From JASLMY01 sp965226475 (GTDB lineage Bacteria; Pseudomonadota; Alphaproteobacteria; GCA-2731375): a stretch of 64,000 nt of DNA. Location: contig CBDDDJ010000005.1 in the NCBI GenBank assembly GCA_965226475.1, positions 1,426,001 to 1,490,000 of the forward strand, given 5' to 3'. Below the pieces are notes generated by a model. The model saw only the letters and a list, made by a program, of their open reading frames with translations. It was not told where the DNA came from and did not search any database. Position numbers and translations under genes: made by a program. Shown piece after piece: positions 59,069 to 64,000 of the stretch. Numbering within the stretch: position 1 is the stretch's first letter; each line of letters opens with the position of its first letter.

Positions 59069-59593
59069 ATGGGAGCGAGCGAGACCAGCGCGGTCTGCCT
59101 CGGCGTCATAGGCGCCCCCCACGGCCTCAAGGGCGACATCCGCGTCCGCTGCCATACCGAAAGGCCCGAGGATATCGCCTCTTATGGCTCGCTCCGCGAC
59201 GAGACGGGGCGAGAATGGCGGCTCCGCGTCAAGGAACGGCGCAACGACGGCATGGTCGTCGCCCACCTGGAGGGGATCGACGACCGGATCGCCGCGGAGG
59301 CGTTGAACGGCCGCCGCCTCTTCGTCGATCGCGACACGCTACCCGACACCGACGACGACACGTTCTATCACGCCGACCTGCTGGGCCTGGACGTCCTCGA
59401 TGGGGCGGGCGCGAAGCTCGGCACCATCCGCGCGCTCCATGATTTCGGCGCCGGCGACATCGTGGAATACCAGACCACCGAAGGCCGCCTGGAGATGGTT
59501 CCCTTCACCCGCGAGGCGGTTCCCGTGGTCGACACGGCCGCCGGACACGTTGTCGTCTCCATCGAGGCGACGGTGGAGGCGCGCGAAACATGA
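59069..59593 (+). CDS. rimM: 16S rRNA processing protein RimM
   Basis: A 174-residue ribosome maturation factor that binds S19 and helps mature the 30S head. The N-terminal RimM barrel shows VCLGVIGAPHGLKGDIRVRC and the PRC-barrel part has DDDTFYHADLLGLDVLDGAG, DFGAGDIVEYQ and MVPFTREAVPVVD. Start ATG at 59069. Its stop overlaps the trmD start by ATGA. Confidence 0.93.
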   Translation: MGASETSAVCLGVIGAPHGLKGDIRVRCHTERPEDIASYGSLRDETGREWRLRVKERRNDGMVVAHLEGIDDRIAAEALNGRRLFVDRDTLPDTDDDTFYHADLLGLDVLDGAGAKLGTIRALHDFGAGDIVEYQTTEGRLEMVPFTREAVPVVDTAAGHVVVSIEATVEARET

Positions 59594-60354
59594 CCGCCGC
59601 CGAGCGCGAGACCTGGCGCGCCTGGGTTCTCACCCTCTTTCCGGAGATGATTCCGGGCCCGCTCGGCGCCTCGCTTGCCGGTCGTGGCAGGGAACGCGAT
59701 CTTTGGCGCCTCGAAACGGTGGACATTCGCGACTTCGCGCGCGATAAACACCGCTCCGTGGACGACTCGCCCTTCGGTGGCGGTCCCGGCATGGTTATGC
59801 GACCAGATGTTCTGGCGGATGCGATCGACGTCACTCGCGATGCCGCGTGGGCGGTGTTGGGTGTCGTACCGCCGTTGTTGTGCATGACGCCGCGTGGTCG
59901 ACCCTTGACCCAGGAGAGGGTGCGGGGCTTGGCGGGCGAGCCGGGATTGGTGGTCCTCTGCGGTCGCTTCGAGGGCATCGACCAGCGCGTGCTGGAGGCC
60001 CGCGAGGTGGAGGAGATCTCCATCGGCGACTTCGTCCTCTCGGGCGGGGAGCCGGCGGCGCTCTGCCTGATCGACGCCGTCGTCCGGCTACTGCCGGGTA
60101 TCGTCGGCGATCCGGCGGCGCTGGAAGAGGAAAGTTTTTCGAGGGGGCTGCTCGAATTCCCTCATTACACGCGTCCCCGGACTTGGGAGGGACGCGAGGT
60201 CCCGGCGGTGCTGCTGTCGGGCCACCACGAACGGATTGAGGCCTGGCGCCAGGACCAGGCGGAAGAGACGACACGGACCAGGCGGCCAGATCTCTGGCGG
60301 CGGCGGGATAACGTGTCGCGCCAAACGCGAGGATCGGACAATGACGTTGCTTGA
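59590..60354 (+). CDS. trmD: tRNA (guanine-N1)-methyltransferase TrmD
   Basis: A 254-residue SPOUT methyltransferase forming m1G37 in tRNAs. Conserved segments are VLTLFPEMIPGPLGASLAGR, RSVDDSPFGGGPGMVMRPDV, the knot region LVVLCGRFEGIDQRVLEARE and EISIGDFVLSGGEPAALCLI, then FPHYTRPRTWEGREVPAVLL with the catalytic aspartate region before it. Its C-terminus overlaps the rplS start by 14 bp, so the two are translationally linked. Confidence 0.95.
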   Translation: MTAAERETWRAWVLTLFPEMIPGPLGASLAGRGRERDLWRLETVDIRDFARDKHRSVDDSPFGGGPGMVMRPDVLADAIDVTRDAAWAVLGVVPPLLCMTPRGRPLTQERVRGLAGEPGLVVLCGRFEGIDQRVLEAREVEEISIGDFVLSGGEPAALCLIDAVVRLLPGIVGDPAALEEESFSRGLLEFPHYTRPRTWEGREVPAVLLSGHHERIEAWRQDQAEETTRTRRPDLWRRRDNVSRQTRGSDNDVA

Positions 60355-60748
60355 GCAGTTCGAACGCGAGTCCACGGCGAAGCTCGTCGCCGAGAAGGAC
60401 ATTCCCGATTTCGGCCCGGGCGACACGCTCCGCGTCCACGTCCGCGTGGTCGAAGGCAGCCGCGAGCGGGTGCAGGTCTTCGAGGGCGTCTGCATCGGCC
60501 TGAAGCGGGCCGGCCTGAATTCGGCCTTCACGGTGCGCAAGATCAGCTACGGCGAGGGCGTGGAACGCGTATTCCCGCTTTATTCGCCCCGCCTCGAGAA
60601 GATCGAGGTGATGCGACGGGGCCGCGTGCGCCGCGCCAAGCTCTACTACTTGCGCGGTCGTACCGGCAAACGCGCCCGCATCGCCGAGAAGCAGGATCAC
60701 CGGGGCCAGGGCAAGCGGACCAAGCAGGGCGCCGGAGCCGGAGCCTGA
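60341..60748 (+). CDS. rplS: 50S ribosomal protein L19
   Basis: A 135-residue L19 at the subunit interface. FGPGDTLRVHVRVVEGSRER, VQVFEGVCIGLKRAGLNSAF, TVRKISYGEGVERVFPLYSP and RAKLYYLRGRTGKRARIAEK are the family core. The basic C-terminal tail ends in a short Gly/Ala run. It starts inside trmD. It is followed after 72 bp by leuC. Confidence 0.95.
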   Translation: MTLLEQFERESTAKLVAEKDIPDFGPGDTLRVHVRVVEGSRERVQVFEGVCIGLKRAGLNSAFTVRKISYGEGVERVFPLYSPRLEKIEVMRRGRVRRAKLYYLRGRTGKRARIAEKQDHRGQGKRTKQGAGAGA

Positions 60749-60820
60749 GCCTGAGCCGAGGCCCATCGAGGCCGGAACGACGCATTCATTTCGACGAGAC
60801 CAGGGAGGGACCGCGTAGTC

Positions 60821-62236
60821 ATGGCCACGCCGCGCACGCTTTACGACAAGATCTGGGACAGCCACCTCGTCCACGAACGCGACGACGACTTCTGCATCCT
60901 CTATATCGACCGCCATCTGGTGCACGAAGTCACCAGCGCGCAGGCGTTCGAGGGGCTCAGGGCGGCGGGCCGCCCGGTGCGCCGCCCCGACGGGACGCTG
61001 GCCGTCGCCGACCACAACGTGCCAACCACCGACCGCAGCGGTGGCGTCGCCGACATCCATGACGACGAGGCCCGCCTTCAGGTCGAGACCCTGACCCGCA
61101 ACTGCGCCGAGTTCGGCGTGACGCTCTTCGAGATGAACGACGCGCGCCAGGGCATCGTCCACATCATCGGCCCGGAGCAGGGCTTCACCCAGCCGGGCAA
61201 CACCATCGTTTGCGGCGACAGCCACACGGCGACTCACGGTGCCTTCGGCGCTCTCGCCTTCGGCATCGGCACCAGCGAGGTGGAGCACGTGCTGGCGACC
61301 CAGACGCTGATCCAGCGCCGTTCGAAGAACATGCGGATCAACGTCGAGGCCGATCTGCCGGCCGGCTGCACGGCCAAGGACCTGATCCTGGCGATCATCG
61401 GCAAGATCGGCACGGCCGGCGGCACGGGCCACGTCATCGAATACAGCGGCCCGGCGATCCGCGCGCTTTCGATGGAAGGCCGGATGACGGTCTGCAACAT
61501 GACGATCGAGGGTGGTGCCCGCGCCGGCTTGATCGCCCCGGACCAGACGACGATCGACTACATGCGCGGCCGGCCGATGTCGCCTCAGGGCGCAGACTTC
61601 GAGGCCGCTGCCGCGTACTGGCTCGGCTTGCCGAGCGACGAGGGCGCCAGATACGACACCGAGGTGACGATCAACGCGGCCGAACTCATCCCCCATGTCA
61701 CCTGGGGCACCAGCCCCGAGAACGTGCTGCCGATCACCGGCTCGGTGCCCAACCCGGCCGACGCGGTGGACGAGGACCGCCGCGACTCGATTCTTCGGGC
61801 GCTCGCCTACATGGGCCTCGAGGCCGGCACGCCGCTGACCGAGATAAAGATCGACCGGGTCTTCATCGGCTCCTGCACCAACGGGCGGATCGAGGACATC
61901 CGCGCCGCCGCCGAGGTCGCCAAGGGCCGCAAGGTCGCCGGCCACGTCAACGCCATGGTCGTGCCAGGCTCCGGTCCGGTGAAAGCGCAGGCGGAGGAAG
62001 AAGGCCTCGACCGGATTCTGCTCGAGGCCGGCTTCGAATGGCGGGAGCCGGGTTGTTCGATGTGCCTGGCGATGAATGACGACCGGCTGGAGCCGGGCGA
62101 GCGTTGCGCCTCGACCTCGAACCGCAACTTCGAGGGCCGACAGGGCTTTGGCGGGCGCACGCACCTTGTGAGCCCGGCGATGGCCGCCGCCGCCGCCGTG
62201 AGCGGTCACCTGGCCGACGCGCGCGATCTCGACTGA
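60821..62236 (+). CDS. leuC: 3-isopropylmalate dehydratase large subunit
   Basis: A 471-residue aconitase-family enzyme. With LeuD it isomerises 2- to 3-isopropylmalate in leucine synthesis. The 4Fe-4S ligands are the cysteine in VFIGSCTNGRIEDIR and the pair in EPGCSMCLAMN. HIIGPEQGFTQPGNTIVCGD and SHTATHGAFGALAFGIGTSE are conserved substrate-site segments. No leader peptide or attenuator is recognisable in the short gap to rplS. leuD starts 11 bp downstream. Confidence 0.96.
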   Translation: MATPRTLYDKIWDSHLVHERDDDFCILYIDRHLVHEVTSAQAFEGLRAAGRPVRRPDGTLAVADHNVPTTDRSGGVADIHDDEARLQVETLTRNCAEFGVTLFEMNDARQGIVHIIGPEQGFTQPGNTIVCGDSHTATHGAFGALAFGIGTSEVEHVLATQTLIQRRSKNMRINVEADLPAGCTAKDLILAIIGKIGTAGGTGHVIEYSGPAIRALSMEGRMTVCNMTIEGGARAGLIAPDQTTIDYMRGRPMSPQGADFEAAAAYWLGLPSDEGARYDTEVTINAAELIPHVTWGTSPENVLPITGSVPNPADAVDEDRRDSILRALAYMGLEAGTPLTEIKIDRVFIGSCTNGRIEDIRAAAEVAKGRKVAGHVNAMVVPGSGPVKAQAEEEGLDRILLEAGFEWREPGCSMCLAMNDDRLEPGERCASTSNRNFEGRQGFGGRTHLVSPAMAAAAAVSGHLADARDLD

Positions 62237-62247
62237 GGGAGGCAATC

Positions 62248-62871
62248 ATGGACAAGTTCACCAAGCTCGAAAGCCCCGCCGCGCCGATGCGGATGATCAA
62301 CATCGACACCGACCGCATCATCCCCAAACAGTTCCTGAAGACGATTCAGCGTTCCGGCCTCGGCAAGTTCCTCTTCAACGACATGCGCTACACCGCCGAG
62401 GGCGACGACAACCCCGACTTCGTGCTGAACCAGGCGGCCTACAAAGGCGCCGAGATTATTGTCGCCGGCGACAACTTCGGCTGCGGCTCCAGCCGGGAAC
62501 ATGCCCCCTGGGCACTCCTGGATTTCGGCATCCGCTGCGTCATTTCCTCAAGCTTCGCCGACATCTTCTTCAACAACTGCTTCAAGAACGGCGTGCTGCC
62601 GATCAAGGTCTCGCCGGAGGAACTGGAGGAGCTGATGGGCGACGCGGAGAAGGGCGGCAACGCGCGCCTGACCGTGGATCTCGAATCCCAGACCATCACC
62701 CGGCCGGACGGCAGCGCGGTGCACTTCGAGGTCGAACCCTTCCGCAAGCACTGCCTGCTGGAGGGCCTGGACGACATCGGGCTCACCCTTCAGCACGATA
62801 GCGAGATCGACGTTTTCGAATCCAAGCAGCGCTCGGGCCAGCCCTGGCTTTACGGCTCCGCGGCCGGGTAA
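62248..62871 (+). CDS. leuD: 3-isopropylmalate dehydratase small subunit
   Basis: A 207-residue subunit that completes the active site of LeuC. NIDTDRIIPKQFLKTIQRSG and IIVAGDNFGCGSSREHAPWA are the signature segments, the latter being the swivel-domain loop. SSSFADIFFNNCFKNGVLPI follows. The start after GAGGGAGGCAATC is clear. leuB follows 37 bp downstream. Confidence 0.95.
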   Translation: MDKFTKLESPAAPMRMINIDTDRIIPKQFLKTIQRSGLGKFLFNDMRYTAEGDDNPDFVLNQAAYKGAEIIVAGDNFGCGSSREHAPWALLDFGIRCVISSSFADIFFNNCFKNGVLPIKVSPEELEELMGDAEKGGNARLTVDLESQTITRPDGSAVHFEVEPFRKHCLLEGLDDIGLTLQHDSEIDVFESKQRSGQPWLYGSAAG

Positions 62872-62908
62872 CGGCTAGACAAGTTCCGATTCAGACGGGA
62901 GGCTCGAG

Positions 62909-64000
62909 ATGAGCGCCAACAGGAAGCTCTTGATGCTACCGGGCGACGGCATCGGACCAGAGGTCATGGGCGAGGTGCGCCGGGTGATCGGCTGGATGGA
63001 CAAGCGTCGCGCCGTCACCTTCGACCTCGACGAGGACGTGGTCGGCGGAGCCGCGATCGACGCCCACGGCACGCCGATCACCGACGAGGCGATGGGAAAG
63101 GCGATGGGCGCCGACGCCGTCGTCTTCGGCGCCGTCGGCGGACCCAAGTGGGACGACTTGCCTTTCGAGCAGAAGCCCGAACGTGGCATCCTGCGATTGC
63201 GCAAGGATATGGACCTCTTCGCCAATCTGCGCCCGGCGATGTGCTTCGACTCGCTGACCTCCGCCTCCTCGCTGAAGTCCGAGCTGGTCAGCAGGCTTGA
63301 TCTCATGATCGTGCGAGAACTCACCGGCGGGATCTACTTCGGCGAGCCGCGCGGCATCGAGACGCTGGCCGACGGCCAACGCCGGGGCTTCAACACCCAG
63401 TCCTACACCACCAACGAGATCCGCCGCGTGGTCCGCGTCGCCTGCGAGCTGGCCGAAAAGCGCCAGGGCCGCGTAACCTCGGTCGAAAAAGCGAACGTGA
63501 TGGAATCGGGCATCCTCTGGCGCGAGGAGGCGCAGCACATTCGCGATACCGAGTTCCCCGCCATAGAGATGGACCATCTCTATGCCGACAACTGCGCGAT
63601 GCAGCTGGTTCGTTCGCCCAAGCAGTTCGACGTCATCGTCACCGACAACCTCTTCGGCGATTTGTTGTCGGACGTCGCCGCGATGCTGACGGGAAGCCTC
63701 GGCATGTTGCCGTCCGCCTCTCTCGGCGCGGCGGACGCGACGGGGCGGCACAAGGCGCTTTTCGAGCCGGTACATGGCTCCGCGCCCGATATCGCCGGCC
63801 AGGGCGCCGCCAACCCGATCGCCATGATCCTGAGCTTCGCCATGGCGCTGCGATACTCCTTCGACCTCGCCGACGACGCCCAGTTGATCGAGAGCGCGGT
63901 CGACAGCCTGCTGGCCGGCGGCATGCGTACCGCGGACATCATGGAGGACGGCAAGGCGCGGGTGTCCACGTCGGTGATGGGCGAAAGTCTGATCCGCGAG
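62909..64000 (+). CDS. leuB: 3-isopropylmalate dehydrogenase (3' end outside window)
   Basis: LeuB oxidises and decarboxylates 3-isopropylmalate with NAD. From ATG 62909 (ribosome binding site GGGAGGCTCGAG) the frame is open for 364 codons to the window edge; the family has about 360-370, so only a few residues are missing. Visible motifs are LMLPGDGIGPEVMGEV, GAVGGPKWDDL, LRLRKDMDLFANLRPAMCF, ELTGGIYFGEPR, the metal-binding and signature region VIVTDNLFGDLLSDVAAMLT, then GSLGMLPSAS, and the NAD-site HGSAPDIAGQGAANPIAMIL. Third gene of leuCDB. Confidence 0.96.
   Translation, partial: MSANRKLLMLPGDGIGPEVMGEVRRVIGWMDKRRAVTFDLDEDVVGGAAIDAHGTPITDEAMGKAMGADAVVFGAVGGPKWDDLPFEQKPERGILRLRKDMDLFANLRPAMCFDSLTSASSLKSELVSRLDLMIVRELTGGIYFGEPRGIETLADGQRRGFNTQSYTTNEIRRVVRVACELAEKRQGRVTSVEKANVMESGILWREEAQHIRDTEFPAIEMDHLYADNCAMQLVRSPKQFDVIVTDNLFGDLLSDVAAMLTGSLGMLPSASLGAADATGRHKALFEPVHGSAPDIAGQGAANPIAMILSFAMALRYSFDLADDAQLIESAVDSLLAGGMRTADIMEDGKARVSTSVMGESLIRE

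Noticed and set aside
60749..60820. Leucine attenuator or leader peptide before leuC
   Set aside because: The 72-bp gap has no run of leucine codons and no competing hairpins; transcription probably continues from the rplS operon or starts nearby without attenuation.

Overview
This 64 kb, GC-rich window looks like chromosome from an alphaproteobacterium. The order ffh-rpsP-rimM-trmD-rplS-leuC-leuD-leuB and the run rne-amiC-mrcA-prfB are arrangements I associate with Rhodospirillales-like Alphaproteobacteria. No rRNA or species-specific marker is present, so the genus is left open.

Region 1-22.6 kb is an insertion-sequence graveyard with a few surviving genes. It holds IS21 elements (one partial, one nested remnant, one intact at 9047-11591), an IS1595-family transposon loaded with passenger genes (2004-5598), and an intact IS256 copy (15441-16891). 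It also holds broken pieces of IS66, IS1380, IS110, IS1595, IS630, IS21 and IS256. Between them lie a decayed defence-like trio (HEPN protein, PIN-like protein, NERD nuclease with an internal stop), two short-chain dehydrogenase/methyltransferase genes, a lipoprotein lytic transglycosylase, a SprT-like protease next to DNA polymerase IV, and a frameshifted DUF433/PIN-like toxin-antitoxin-type locus.

Region 22.7-28.4 kb is a small integrated element. One edge is a 45-nt 3' fragment of an elongator tRNA-Met gene, a typical attachment-site scar. Inside, a ParB-methyltransferase-DUF5681-DUF5681 operon diverges from a DUF3489-DUF2924-serine recombinase operon, followed by 21-22 bp repeats. A tRNA-Ser(GCU) gene and a lone phage tail-spike gene (28.3-30.8 kb) follow.

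Region 31.1-40.3 kb returns to chromosomal genes: a PqiA-like membrane protein, a malate/lactate dehydrogenase, a UDG-like protein overlapping a lipoprotein hydrolase, small membrane proteins and conserved hypotheticals. It is interrupted by an IS630 element that is itself split by a second passenger-carrying IS1595 transposon (35524-37758, exact 8-bp target duplication).

Region 40.5-64 kb is core genome. It contains a frameshifted Gly/His-rich secreted protein, RNase E with a 150-bp tandem duplication, an ISNCY/IS1202-like element with an 18-bp target duplication, amidase AmiC, PBP1A, release factor 2 with its programmed +1 frameshift, an SDR, a GST, a YbaK-like deacylase, the dapF-mtaB-ftsY operon, divergent ffh, the rpsP-rimM-trmD-rplS ribosome/tRNA operon, and leuCDB, running off the right edge.

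The most unusual material is the pair of IS1595 transposons that carry different sets of unknown small genes, one of them with a cassette-like repeat at the stop codon of each gene. Other notable signs are several self-templated or tandem duplications that hit coding genes (HEPN, ParB-methylase, RNase E, ribosomal protein S16).
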